A stretch of 64,000 nucleotides of DNA, from NCBI GenBank assembly GCA_017163975.1, contig JAFFSR010000229.1, forward strand, positions 11,550,001 to 11,614,000, written 5' to 3'. The notes below the pieces were generated by a model. That model ran no database searches, was not told the origin of the DNA, and worked only from the letters and a program-made list of their open reading frames with translations. Made by a program: the position numbers and the translations under genes. Numbering within the stretch: position 1 is the first letter of the stretch; every line of letters begins with the position of its first letter. Positions 49,101 to 62,100 of this stretch are shown here, piece by piece. Source of the stretch: Anastatus disparis (Eukaryota; Arthropoda; Insecta; Hymenoptera; Eupelmidae).

Positions 49101-50842
49101 CCAGCTTGAACCACTTTGATCTGTTTGCGTTGGACTTGATACTTTGCGGTCAGATATTGATTCGGATGTTGCGATCGTAGTACCGATTGTCGCTGTTGTT
49201 GGCGACGAGGTTGGCGATTCGTTGAATTTCGGTGAACCTGTGACTGGGCTGTAAATAATTGCAATATGTTATTATTATTTGAATATGATAATAAACATCT
49301 TGTAAATTTCATGTCATTTACTTTTTGAAATTATGAGATACTTTCAAATTTATTAAATCATAAGTTTATAATACTTGCATAATGCTTTCTATTCATAATA
49401 CGAAATTGTACAATCAAATGACTTGATACAAGCAATTTTACATATAACGTTGAATAAGTTTATTTCAGTGTCTTCCGATAATTGTATAATACCTATTGCG
49501 TCAAGTTTAAAATGCACTTTTTTTTGTAATACAATTATTCTCTAATCTAATTACTAATTTACGTAAAAAGGTATACTTATTTCTGTAATAATATGATTTA
49601 ATTTAGAAAAAATGTAAGAGACATTCAATTTAAATTGAACTAACGTTGTAACATAACTGTCTACAAATCAAATTTTTTTGTCCTATATAACCAGTTCTAT
49701 TCTATTATCCGTAATCTGTATATCTTCTAACAGTTTTGATTAAACCGGCTTTGAATTATTAGGTCATCTGCTTAAGACAATAGACGAATTGTATAAATAA
49801 TGAAAGTAATGCTCGTGCCAAAATTTTAAATAAAACATCACGTACAATGTTACAATATTAATTATTCTGATCATTGAAGACATATTTATTAAAAAATATA
49901 AATTTGTTTTTACGAAATGTGCATTTTTGATAATTATCATTTTGTTAGGAGTGGCATATTCTAGAAATTAATAAGACGCACATCAATAAGGAAAATATAA
50001 AATAAATAAACATGTCCAGAAAGAAAATGCTGACGGACCAATCGACAAGTTACAACGTGTCCAAAATAAACAAGTAACAAATCACGCCAGAAAAAAAACT
50101 GACAAGACCAACCTACAAGCTAGAACCTGTCAAAAATCGATATAACACTTGTAACAATTTGAATCCATAAAAATAAGCTTACCTTCTTGCTTCCGCAGCA
50201 GCAAGCCTCTGTTTTTCGGCAACGTTTCTACGATTCAACATCTCAACATTTTGTGATGTCATCTCTATTGTCGTCACTGCACTCTCTCTGTAAAAATCTT
50301 CAACCAATTTACTTTGAGGTTCGCAGCTAGCCGCCAACTTTCTTCGTTCTCTTTCTAATTGTCTGTTCCTATCATTCAGTACCTCGACACTTTGTGGACT
50401 TAACCTTTCTCTTTTGTCGCTTCTCTTTAATCCATTCTCGTCGACTCTTGTCGACTCTATACTTCGATTGTTTTCGGTGATCTCGGTCGTACTAATGTTA
50501 TGCATTGATTTACGTGAAAAATGATCATCTAATCGTTGATGATGTTGGGATTGACGTTGCTGTTGATGTCGATGCGGTTGCAACGCGTCTGAGCTTTGAG
50601 ATTTTGACAATTCATGCCTTGGATGATGGTACCTCGATTGGTACTGACTATTATTGTTATTGTTGTTGGTATTATTGTTATTGTTATTATTGATAAGAGG
50701 TTGCTGATGGTGTTGGGTGACTTTTAATAAAACTGGATCGTCAAGCCGAGCATTTGGTGACATGGTTCGTTTGTAGCTACCTTCGCTGTCCGGCGCACCA
50801 CGCTCGCGTCGATAGGCCAGATAAGAGGCCTTCGATTGGCTT
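36914..50842 (-). CDS. Shroom: Protein Shroom, 3' six coding exons (5' part outside the supported region)
   Basis: Exons 50183-50842, 48680-49248, 46653-46803, 39915-40161, 38864-39130 and 36914-37168 splice in frame to 716 residues, entering in phase 2, so the N-terminus is missing. The C-terminal ~250 residues are the Shroom ASD2 domain: the lead-in AYFTTSESKARFLTRY, then coiled-coil helices from DLRQKKEELMIRLDKK through HPER/KILESKRDKLIDQ to SDEEYADYQHFINMKAKL and LAALKEAIDL. ASD2 binds Rho-kinase and so places myosin II activity at apical junctions for cell constriction. Upstream of it are a Ser/Pro/Thr-rich linker (residues ~220-410) and an N-terminal part with a poly-Asn tract (~52-66), a His/Gln-rich stretch and a basic coiled coil (NDRNRQLERERRKLAA). 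No PDZ domain is present in the visible part. A tRNA-Met gene, a MITE-like element and a GC-rich hairpin lie in its introns. Confidence 0.92.
37308..37404. repeat. GC-rich hairpin element in Shroom intron
   Basis: Near-perfect inverted arms CCTTGGGCGAGCCT (from 37308) and AGGCTCGCCCAGGG (to 37404) enclose a CpG-rich core with GCGCGAGCGAAGCGAGG. It stands out sharply from the A/T-rich intron. It fits a ~100-bp foldback MITE or a structured repeat. Confidence 0.6.
37422..37991. mobile_element. MITE-like element with ~38-bp terminal inverted repeats
   Basis: The left end ATCCCAGACAAGGACGCAT (37422) through GGGTTTTTAGGTGCAG (37460) is matched in inverted form by the right end CTGCACGTAAAAACCC...GACGC/GTCC...CTGGGAT (37957-37991) with a few mismatches. 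The ~490-bp interior is non-coding; its A/T-rich left part and a right part with a perfect CTAGGAGCTCCTAG palindrome (37909-37922) look like separate sequence. No transposase is encoded, so it would be a non-autonomous DNA element. The 80-codon plus-strand ORF inside is not credible. Confidence 0.65.
38864..39130 (-). CDS. Shroom: Shroom exon: core of ASD2
   Basis: Phase 0 at both ends (ATTTTCTCAG|GAGGAA and GAAAGG|GTAAAG). Encodes EELMIRLDKKLVVLRAEQ to GMPADHPER, the central coiled-coil segment of ASD2. Confidence 0.93.
39915..40161 (-). CDS. Shroom: Shroom exon: ASD2 lead-in
   Basis: Acceptor TTTTTTTCAG|GATCG, donor AAGAAG|GTATAT. Contains SIPTTPLTP, the conserved AYFTTSESKARFLTRYSQD start of ASD2, a Ser/Thr/Pro stretch, and DLRQKK leading into the coiled coil. 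Confidence 0.9.
40162..46652 (-). other. 6.5-kb Shroom intron
   Basis: A/T-rich with many short ORFs that look like chance. A more GC-rich patch at about 44820-45080 includes TATATGGCGGCGACG and a possible 51-codon basic ORF; it might be regulatory. Nothing else supported. Confidence 0.6.
46653..46803 (-). CDS. Shroom: Shroom exon: conserved DYVVDLF segment
   Basis: Enters in phase 1 after GTTATTTTTTAG, leaves in phase 2 at AAAAA|GTAAGT. Encodes VPVPEHKKSTDYVVDLFRVE, then PRPRPKLCIEE and an acidic ENSDNESDGD tail. An overlapping frame also open here is a shadow. Confidence 0.87.
48497..48568 (-). tRNA. tRNA-Met(CAT): tRNA-Met (CAT), elongator type
   Basis: A 72-nt cloverleaf on the minus strand. 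Acceptor arms GCTTCAG and CTGGAGC pair at all seven positions with one G-T. The D arm is GCGC-AGTAGGCA-GCGC, the anticodon loop CTCATAA (anticodon CAT), the variable loop AGGTC and the T arm GTGAG-TTCGATC-CTCAC. The T-T pair at the base of the anticodon loop is normal for eukaryotic elongator Met tRNAs, as is the GCGCAGTAGGYAGCGCG D region. A run of ten Ts right after the 3' end is a Pol III terminator. CCA is not encoded. It lies in a Shroom intron, about 110 bases after the exon at 48680, on the same strand. Confidence 0.95.
48680..49248 (-). CDS. Shroom: Shroom exon: Ser/Pro/Thr-rich linker
   Basis: Acceptor ATTATTTACAG|CCCAG, donor TTTTGG|GTGAGT, entering in phase 2 and leaving in phase 1. 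Mostly disordered (SPVTGSPKFNESPTSSPTT; NSSNSSISSSSNKNSPC), then VLRVNAPTNDVASQTEI and a charged EEKRPRHEEETK helix. Two plus-strand ORFs over it are antisense shadows. Confidence 0.88.
50183..50842 (-). CDS. Shroom: Shroom exon: first visible coding exon
   Basis: Acceptor TTTGATTACAG|AAGCC, entering in phase 2; donor AGAAG|GTAAGC. Begins SQSKASYLAYRRERGAPDSE, includes a poly-Asn tract from a (ATT/GTT)-type repeat on the plus strand at 50646-50695, a His/Gln-rich segment, and ends in a basic, coiled-coil-like EKQRLAAAEARR. An internal Met (MSPNARLDDP) could start a shorter isoform if an upstream non-coding exon splices here. Confidence 0.88.
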
Positions 50843-53800
50843 CTGTAATCAAACAAAATAAAAGAAAAATTATAGAATATTATTAGATTGCTTACTAAAA
50901 TATTGTTATCAATAAAATCAATATGGCACTACGAGATGACTCATGGTAAATTTAATATCATAAAAATTAGGAAGCATCGAGTATAATCCATAATCAAACG
51001 TGATAAAATGATGATGGTGACATTACTTCTTATTTTTTCATTTCGCGGTATACTCAATGATTATTAAAACAGAAGGATTAAATATTTGTTTCCTCAATGT
51101 TTCATCGTGGGGTAACCCGGTGACATTTGAAATTTTTATCGAGTCGCATGCATTTTAAGATAATTTTAGCGATAAGAAAATTTAAAAGAGGCTATTAATC
51201 AGAAATTCAATGTTAATAAAATAAAAAAAAAAGAGAATATACTTGAGGAATTTCGCATTTCCTGTCTGAAGATACATAAAAGACTTGCTTTATAAGAACT
51301 GACTCATAACAGCTGTACTGCAGATACAGCACTTGAAAAATATGCGCGCATGTATGGCTCTTTAATAGAATTTAATAATAGTTCTTTTGTTATCAGTTAC
51401 TAAAGCAAAATGAATTTTAAAAGGATTATACGCTGCAATGAAATTTTATGATTCCGTTATAAATAAATTTCATTGCCTTCGAGAATGTGCATTTTATTTT
51501 CTTTCAAAAATTCGCAATTATTTAACAAAATAAATACGATAACTGTATTTGCAATTCTTAATCCATTTCACGAACGGAATATTTCATTCCGCCAAAAATT
51601 ATGAAAAATTTGCAAGTCTACATCCGCATAGTTTTGATTATAATTTTTTTATTTTTCTCTTAATTTCGCATCCATAAGCTTCGGAGCGTGGGCGAAATAC
51701 AGAATACTTTGTAATTTCCAATTTAAAAAATGAAATTTTTAACGTTCGCTCCTGTATGAAGATATTACAACTCGAATCGCGAAGGTAAACTCGTTGAATC
51801 GAGCTGTTTGAGTATATGCGTATACGCAAAAGTTAAAAAAAAAATTGTTACGGACGTTCCTTTAGAACTTCTTTTACTCTTTCTTCTTTTCCATATATAT
51901 ATTTAATGCGTAATTCTAAGCACGTATTTTTCACTGGACTGAAGTGTGGTGTGTGTATGTGCTTGAACCCCATATAATACTTGCGCACATCAAGTTCCTT
52001 TCTTTAAGTATTACCAAGACTGAATAATAACGTAGTATATAAACATGATGCTACTTGTGCGATTAAGTGTATGTATGTGTTTGCACATGTGTGGCTGTGT
52101 ATGTGTGAAAAATTCAAAGAGGAAACTGTCTATTCACAATTTTCCAATCCTAACAATGCGAAGTAAGTTTAAAGTATTTTAAAAGTATTATTGTTTGTCG
52201 TTCAAAGAGCGCAAGAGAGTTTCACCTTAAACAATCTGTCATTTCTTATTAATAATCGTCGTGTTTTATTGTTTAAGGAAATAAATACTTGAATTAAGTT
52301 TAGTTAAATGGATGTTGTTTGTTACAAATATAGACATTAGAAACCTTTCTATAATCATAATACGAATGTTTTGCATTGAAAAAAAGTTAAAGTTCATTGT
52401 CTCTTGATATTTTCTGATTCTCAAATTTCATAATGTTATTGTTAATATAAAATTCAATTGTTTTACGCTTAAATTAATTGTTCAATTAAATTAACATTTA
52501 ATGGAACCATTTAAACAATTAAATATTTTATTGGTTTAAGGAGTAATTTTTTTTCCAAGTTTATAAATTGAACATAGAAATTAAATGCTATAATTACAAT
52601 GTAACAAGGTTCGTGTATGATGCAAGATAATTTTTGCTTCGAAAAAAAAAAAATAAAGTTTTTCCGGGTACACTAAAATATTTTGGCAAACAATTTGCGC
52701 CTACCTGCCAATAAGAAATAACAATGAGTAACTTCTTACCTAAGCGACGTAAGAAAAAAAAAGACGCGAAGAAGTTAAAAAAAAAAGTGAAAACAGGAGA
52801 TTGCTCAAGTAACTAATTTAATCTTCCGGTAAATAGACATCGAGCGTGGTGTATGTTTGAAAGAAAAAAAAATAACATTTTTCCATCAAACAAATTATAT
52901 ATACTACACGTATACTAAAAAAATAAAATAAAACTTGACAAATCATATGTAAATATATACATTATACATTTGAATCTTACAGAGGATTCCCATTAACGTC
53001 CATTAAAAGAATGAAGAAGCTGCACTTTTAGAATAATTCAAGGTGAATTTATTTATTTTTGTTATTTTTTTTAAACAATGAAAACAGTAAAATAAAAGGA
53101 GAAAAAAAAGAACCATGACCGATAAATTCGAGCAATTAAACTTTCTGCCTTTTTCTTTGAGAAAAGAAAGAGGGAAAAAAAGTAGGTTCAATTCGAATGT
53201 TTATTTACATTAACCCGAACCGTCAGTTGAATAACAAAAATGCACTGCTTTTTGTCCTGTATACAATAACGATTTTTATTATTTAAAGATAAAAAAGGAA
53301 CATACGATTCGAGTATATGGAACGAAAATTTTAAAAATAGCACTTTAAGAAAGTTCCAATTAGAATATGCAAATTCAAAAAGATTTATTTTATTTAATTT
53401 AAATAAACAAATGTCAGGCGAATATAAATAAAATCTTACGCTAATTTTATTAACTAACACGTGTTTATTTTATTATTTTGTTTAACTTGGCACTAGTACT
53501 AATTTAACGTACATTAGCAATTAACATTTTGGATTTTAATAGTTTAAAACTTATTTGGCACATCAAAGTTAATTTGTTTAATAAATTAAAAGCTTCTAAT
53601 TAAAACACTTCTATTTTTGTGTTAAAGCAATTAATCAGTTTCTATAAATGATACAAATTTACACGAAATAGGTGTGTATATTTTTAATCGATTCTAATAT
53701 TATTCACTGTAAAATTTTTTTTTAAATAAAAGCAAAATATCATGCAAAACCTTTTAAATTTCGCAATAAGCAAATTTTATATATAAATAGTTGATATAGA

Positions 53801-56119
53801 TAATCTAAAATTCAAAGCGATACGAAAAATTTAATATTGAATAATTCAAAGAAATTCTTTCAAAACTTTAAACATTTTTCGAGAAGAAAAAATAAAGAAA
53901 ACCTGACATTTAAATATTTCCACGAATGAAAACTTTACAAAACCTTATAAACAAACATAGATAATGCACAATATCTTATGAAAGAAAAAAAAATTTTGTT
54001 AATCCAAGAATCGTAACAGCGTTTTGGCTAATTCAGTTAAAACAAAAGAAGAAAAGAGAAAAAAAACCAGTTGAAAAATTATAACAGGATTATTTAACGT
54101 TTTTTAAAACATACAAGTAGACCTCGTGCTTTATTTTAACCGCGAGATATAAGCAATACGTGACGTTCGTGACATCTAAAAGCTTAAATAAAAAAGCATA
54201 CAGATGTTGGGTTTTTTTTCTTTGATTCGTTCACTCACGATTATTAGTCGGAGTACTTGAAAACGTTGGCACGATTTGCTGCCTTCCCTTCGTGCATTGT
54301 ACTTAAGAGCATCTCTTTCCTTACTATCAACTTCCGTTTCTTGTACATATAAGGTCATTTTAAAAAAAGAAGCAATGGCAGGTTATACATATTATTGAAA
54401 TCTATGATATGTTTTCTACGTTTCCACATCGTGATAGAAAGTTTTTAATATATTTTTTTTGTTCTTTATATTTATGTTTTTTTTTTGTTACGCAAGGGTG
54501 AGGGAATTGAAGTAAAATTTTCTAAAAACTTTGGAGGTGTTTTGAATATTTTAAAATTTATGATATTGCGGGGTTTGGGTAATATGTAAAAAAATTTGAA
54601 ATTCAATTTTATTCGCGTAAGCGGATTTGCGGATTTCTAAAACAATTCTAAATTATAATAAAAATTATAAATTAAAAGTGAGCAGAATTACGAGATTGTC
54701 GAAGATTTTTTTCTTATGTCTTTTTCTTTGTCATCTCACGTTATTTTAGCAAGTGTTGAGTTAAATACATAAATTTGCTACTAAAAATTGATTATATTAA
54801 GCAGCCCAACTACTACAAAAAGGAAGAAAGTAAATACTATATATCTTGTTAAAATAAAAAAGTGAAATATACCAATAAATAATAAAAACATGAATTGGTG
54901 ACAGTTGACACATTCGCCAACATCTTTCCACTCGTTAATCCATAAATCTCAAACGTTTTGTTACTTTATTCCTCCCTTCGATCAATTTTTTCGTCTCTTA
55001 TTTCCTTCAACTCTACTTACTCCAACGTACACTTCTTTTTTATTCCTCAAAGCCTCGGATTTAAACACATCCGTAACTTTCATTTACAAGTATATCTACG
55101 CACACGCTTCGTCCCGAAAAAAAAATATTCTCTCTTATAGTACACATACGAGACTTGATTTTGCGAACAAACTTTAAGCATATCTATAGACTTTCTTCGC
55201 GGCTGCATCTTTATACGTATATATATATAAAACTTGTGTGTGACTGAAATATACGACAAGAAATTAAAGAACAAAAATCGGGCACACAGTAGAGCATATA
55301 TAAAGACTATGTATTGGACTCAATTTCACGTGAAAGAAAAGGTGTATACACATGCACACATCTATACGTAGATGTACACGTATATTATGCGTAAAATTTG
55401 TAAACTCGAACACGCGTAGGCTAAACAACGCGCGCGCGGAGACGCTCGTTTGCAAAGATAATGGCGTGTCGGTTAGTAGGAAGTCGTTTTACAAAAGGTA
55501 ACTCTCTTTGGCTTCATTCAAAAAAGCGAGGAAAAGAGGAAAAAGGAAAAAAATAAAGTTTAAAGAATCGACCGATCGTGTGAATGGCCTGCTTTAAACA
55601 AATGCATGTTAAGGCTTTATGTTATACGTGCATTGCAAATTGAGAAAAATTATGAATAGGTGTTTTGCCTTAGGGATTTAATTAATTAATAAGGAATATT
55701 GTAGTAAATATATTAATTATAATTAATTAAAAAATCATATTTTATATTTTACTTTTTGCTGATTGCTTAGTTAGATAACATATAATTAACAATATGATTC
55801 ATTTGCGTGCATATTTTAAGATTAAGTTAATTATTAAATGAAAAAATGATATATTTTCAATTTTTCTTTTTGAATTTTATATATTGCATCAGATTTTGCT
55901 AAATTAAATTTCCTTAACACGAGCATATAGACGAAATATTTAATATTCAATGCATAAAAAAGTGCATAAGAATTAAAATATAATTTTAAAACATATTCAA
56001 ACATATGAATCCAATTAAATAAAACATTATTTTAAAAATTTCGTATCAGCTGTCAATCATCATTCACTTCCTCATTAATAAGCGGAAATCATGCGGAATT
56101 CATTAATAAAATTTTTACA

Positions 56120-56172
<53 letters not shown>

Positions 56173-59100
56173 TTATATAAAGAATTTTCGAATCAGCATT
56201 TAAATATATGTAACAATCGTTATAAAATTTCCTACATTGCAAGATTTTTTAAATAATTTATTTTTCAAGCAATATAATAAGGTTTAATACAATCTCGAGA
56301 ACTTGTTATATTTTTATTGAATTATATTAAATATAAAGATGAAAATCAATGTTTTAAATTCTTATTGTGTTTAATGTATATCTTATATGTTTGATAATCG
56401 TTCGATGTTAGTTTACTCGTACAAATTAAAATTACATTTAACAAGCGCATGTTAAAATTTTTATTAATTTTATTATCGTCAACAATTAAAGAAAAAAAGA
56501 AAGAAAGTAAAACATTGATAATTCTTAAAATACGTGAGATCAAAGCGCATTCTTTGATTATGAAAAATAATAATGTCAGTCGTTCGTATATTTTTCTTTT
56601 CAACGTTCTACAAGCATATTTAATATCGCATTATAAATCGACGATAAAAATTCGCTGATCATCATAATTTTTATTTAAAACATTTAATATTCCACGTCAT
56701 TTGATTTTTCTCGTTCCTAGAATTAAATAACATTAATAAAAACCTTACACACGTGTCAAACTATTTGAAACAAAATATTCAATGTTTCACTCGAAAGAGA
56801 AAAGGAAGAAGAAAGAAGACAAAATTGAGGTTAACTGTATAATGTTTTTTTAAACGGATTATCGCAAAAATTCTTTCATATCACAATATATAAACTAGAC
56901 CAAACTAAAATAATGTATTCCTTTTAACAAACTCACGTGGGAAAAGAAAATTTTGCTCTTATCAAAAAACCCGCACGCACGTACTTTTTTACCTTCTCTT
57001 ATCTCTTATCCTTTTCTTTATTCTTTTTTTTTTATTGTGTGTACGCAAATATGTGTATATGTGTCCCTTGGCCCGTAATCATTAATGCCTATCATAAAAG
57101 TGTCTTTTTTTTTCTTTCTCCGTTTTCGAAGCTAATGATTTCCATAAAACCGCAAAAAGGCAGGTGTGTGTTTTTCTTTTTCTTATAAATAACAGGCGAA
57201 TCATATATTGAGCTCATTGATATCTGTATTTTACTGACCTCGTCATTTTTTTTTCTTCTTTTTTTTTTCCTTTACATATACACGATGTATGCACATACAG
57301 CTGATATTTATGTAAGTAAAAAAAAAAAGAGATACTGGGAATTTAATTGTGGGTGTGAAGGAATTTTACATTGGATTGTATAATCATTTTTAATTGCTTT
57401 GAAAAGAAAAATTATATTTAAAGAATTTTTTCCTCTTTTGTGAAAATTTATTCAAATTTGCACTTAAGAAAATTTGAAAGAGAAAAAAAAATTGAATAGA
57501 ATCTTCAAAGATAAGTGCGAAATTGTTTAATTGCGATATATAGACTCCGAGTGCTATTTGAATTCCAAGCGTAAACACTAATAAGTTTTAATACGAAATT
57601 CTGTTAAGTAATACAATGTATTTGCATTTGTTTACTACACTGCATCAGAGTTCATTAATTCTTTATGTTTTTTTTTTTAATGAAATACCAGTATAAGTGT
57701 TAAATAAAGTGCATTCTTAATTGTTAATAAAATGAAAAGCGTATCTTCGTGTTCAAAGTTAAATTAATTTTCACCTTCGATTGAGCTAAACGAGCCTTTT
57801 AGTTCCCCTTTCAATATCAAGAAAAGTATAGATTCGCATAAATAGTCAATAGAAACAACAAGTTGTTCCAGATTTTCCTTAAACAAAATTTTCAAGGTTA
57901 CGATGACCATTACATCTGAAGGATGACCCATTTTTCACGTTAATACAGTTTATGCACAAAACTTGCTCTTGTAAAACTTTCGATGCTAAGCGAAATAAAA
58001 TAAGGAGTAATATAAAAAAAGAAAACAACTAAAAGTGGAAAAAAAAAGAATTACTCTCGACTATGGCGTTTTTTTATTTTAGAAAATCAAGAGGAGAAGA
58101 CGAAACCAATTCGATTTTCTTTCTTCAATTGAGATCAGCATTCCGATGGATAAAACTGCTTCTGTTTACAAGCAATTCCAAACGTTAAGAGAAATTAACT
58201 TTTGTCGCCGGTAGCAATTAAATTTTTTTTTTTTTTTTTTACTCTTCTTTGCTTCTTTTTTTTCTTCTTTTTACTCAAGCGAAAATTATCTCGAATTGCT
58301 ACAATTAGTGTTTTAGTACTGCTTTTTCCTTGGAATTGAATTAGAAGTAGAACAATTAAGACTAATGAATTTTCAATGCTTTTGATGATTATATTATAAA
58401 TAACTGGACATTACGACTGCTAATGAGTTTAATAATTTTATTAAAGATCATGAAAAAAATGATTAATTTTACAGTTCTATTTTGGATCTAAGTGTATTTT
58501 TTATTTTGTTTTGAAAAATGTCAATTTTTCCAAAATTTTATTACAAAATGTTACGAATTTTATTATGTGATCAATCAAATACTCACTGAAGTAAAGTTGA
58601 ATCATCTATTATTTTTAAAAAAGCTTTATTTTTTGATACAAATTAAAGTTTAGTTAAAAAGTTTAAAAAATCTATTTTAAAAATAAAAAATCTAAGCTTC
58701 CGGTCTACGATATTTCTAAAAATCCGATAAAATTTCACTAATAATTTTCTAACAAATCGTCTACAATTTGTCGACGACACAAAGTGTCGGTATCGATAAA
58801 TCGTTTTAAAATATAAATCACAACGTTATTCCCCAATAATAAAAGTCTTTCTTTAACATCGATTTATATTACAATGATGAACGACTTATAACCATTGACT
58901 TACGACCTGAACCATACCGTTTTCACATATGTATATCTATATATGTAACGAGAGCAACATGGGGATCTACAAAAACATAACTTTCAACCTTTCAACTTCT
59001 TTATAGAAATAAATGTATATTAACGATCAGCGAAAATCTTATTTGAAGATAGTCTGTATAAGTAGTGCTCTCGAATTGGTAGTGTACATATAAGAAAGGC

Positions 59101-62100
59101 TATTAGGAATAGAAAATTATTATTTTCTATTGGTCTGTATCGATGCTCGTAAATGATATGATTGATACGTTTTGATAAATACAATAGTTTTAATTTTAGT
59201 TTATGAATGAGGGGTGAACCTTAAGGTTTTTTATTTTAATTAATTAGATTTCAGACTAGTTTAAAAAGTGAGGAAATAATTTAAGTCGAAATTGATTTGA
59301 CCCTGTTTAATGATGAATCATTGGATGCTCGACTTGATTAATGCGTTAATATTTAAATTGGATTTCAGTAATTTTATTTTCTGTTGTAAGTGCACAAGTA
59401 CAGTCCTGTATTTTTTAAAACAATTTTTATATTTTTCAACATTATTAATATTATATTATGATTCTTTACGTTTTAAATATTTCTATACTTTTTCAACATT
59501 GTTATTATTATTATATTATAAATTATTATATATTTTAAATATATGTATTTTTTTTTAACAATTGAGTACAAAATGATTTTTTTATACAATTTATAATGTT
59601 TAGAAAAGTTTAATAAACTATCTTCAAATTGTTAAATTTCCATATAAAACAGTTGACATTTTTCAAACTTTTTTATTTGGTTCAGAAATCTTTTTGTAAA
59701 AGTATTTTTGAAAAAAATACATATTTAAAAAACGAAAAATTTTCAACTAAAAAATTGAAAAAAATATTTTATGAAATAATAACGTTATACATTAATACAT
59801 CTAATTAAATAAACATTTCTGATCACAAACCATCTTCATCTTTGTGAAAAAAAAATTTTTTCCTTTATAACTTTATTTTGCATCTACAAGCACTAAAAGG
59901 TATACTCTCCTTTAAGCAAGCCAACCACGCACGCGAAACTATCAAATCCAATTAAGCTATCATATTACACACGTGTATCTATAATAACCCCGTTTGAAGC
60001 TTTATAAGTTTCTTCTTCATTCTTTCTTTCTTTCTTTTTTTTCTCTTTTCCTTCTCTTTTGTTCGCTTTCATCGTTAGGAATATATAACGTTTGATTATG
60101 CTTTTAACAAGCCGGCAAATACTGCCGGTGTATTAGCTTGTACACAATGTATATCTATACACTTTCAGCCAAAAAGCTAACTTTAGAAACGTTTCTTCTC
60201 TTTATATCTCTTACGCGTGCGCTTTACTTTTATATATATGCCACGTCAAATATGTGTATACATAAAGTTGTTGGAGATATTGTTCGGTCTAAAACTTCTC
60301 TTTTTTTTTTTATTATTTATTAGGTATGCGTATTTGTGGTATGAAAATAATTAAACGCCATTTTTAGACGCTTGCTTGGAAATATTTTCATGTTTGTGCG
60401 TAGAAGAAAATGCGTGCTTGAAAGAAGGATTTATTTTTTATTGAGAGACGATTTTAGAAAATTAAATTATTTTTTTTATAATTTATTAAAGATGTTCTTT
60501 AGTTTTTATGATTTTTCTCATTATTTTAAATATTGCATATATTACTTTAATAAAAAAGTGTATGATGTTATGCAATGTTTAGAAAAAAATAAGAAAAAAA
60601 TGCATAAAAATAAATCATAATAAACACAGTTGAGAAAATTCTAAAAGCCGATTCTAATGAGTACACATATTGAAGATGAAAAGAATAATAACTGTTACGT
60701 TATTAGTTGAATACACTTTGTTTTATGCAAAAAAAAAGAAACATTTTGAAATAATTCTGTATTTTTTTCTTCTTCTTTATGTTTAAAAGATTACATTATG
60801 TCTCATTATTAAGCAATAATTACAAAATATTGATTATTTAAATTCATTTAAGCAAATAGATCATAATTTACATCGTACAACAACAGATTTTTTCCTTTTC
60901 ATAGTATGTAAATATTAATTTATTATTCCAATAGCGTTTTAACGATGATGTTATAAACTTGGATAGAAGAAGAAAAATTGTGTGGTAGCTGATATTAATT
61001 TGATTGGAACTTAATTGGTATGATGTGTTTAAAATAAAAAAAATTTTTATTACTTTTTACTCTTGTCTTCTTCTTTTTCTCTTTTTACTACTCGGAGCAT
61101 CATCGGCATTTTAGAACCTTGAAAGTTTATAGCTGATGTATGAAATCAGCTAACGGAAAAATTCTCATGTCTCATTATTTCGCTTTAACAGAACTAAACA
61201 TACGTGCAATAATTTCAAGGGAAATTTTGTGTTATAAGTATTCATTTTTTTCTTCTTTTTTGCACAATGAAACTCATCTCTTACTAAATATTTAAATAAT
61301 TATTAATTTTAATCAATTAAATTTCAAAGAAAAATTAAAATTTAAATGCCTAATAATAGAAAAGAATCAAATTATTTTTTTTATTAACAATTTTAGTCCC
61401 TGATATAGTAAAATAAATAAATAAACAGTAGCAGAAACAATAAATTAAAATTAAAAACAAAAGTAATTAAAGAAAATTTCTTTGTTTTGTTTTTAATTTG
61501 TCCTACTTTTAGTAAATACACTTAAGGTCAAGACTCAGCAAAAAAAATGTTTATACAACATTACAGAAATGAATTTTCTGCCTAACACATAATTTTCTCA
61601 TTTCCCCTTTATAATCCATTCTTCAAATCAGTAACAAGAGAAATTAAAAAAAGAAAAAAAGAAAACAAAATCAACCGAACAAACAAACAAAAGAAGAAAA
61701 ATTAACATTAAAAAAAATAGTACAAAGTGTTAAACAGTGCGTAGATAAAGAAGCTCATAAGAAGGTACATATAATAATTAGGTAAAACGTAATCCACGAA
61801 AAAAAAAGAAAGAAACAACGACAGCGACCGGTGGCAGGTTATAAGTGAAGATAAAGAAAAAAATTATTCGTAATACAAAATGCATCCATTTCACGGACAA
61901 TAGAAGAAAACAATTGGACTATATTTCTCAATTGTTCAATCTGGCTAAGCGTAACGGGTTAAAAGATGTGTATATATATATATACACACACACAACCAAA
62001 AAAAAAAAAAAATACTTCGAAATTGTGCTTTCCTTTGTAATCGTCTCATTTCTTTTTTATTATTATTATCGTATCTTTCTCCTTTAAATTTTTCGAAGCT

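Noticed and set aside
48714..49119. Two plus-strand ORFs (79 and 113 codons)
   Set aside because: Shadows antisense to the Ser/Pro-rich Shroom exon.
48935..49312. 125-codon minus-strand ORF
   Set aside because: Alternate frame of the Shroom exon at 48680-49248; the splice-compatible frame is the other one.
54176..54360. 60-codon minus-strand ORF ending at a good donor-like AATC|GTGAGT, considered as an upstream Shroom exon
   Set aside because: Its frame ends in phase 0 while the next Shroom exon needs phase 2, and no acceptor precedes it. It could still be untranslated, but there is no positive evidence.
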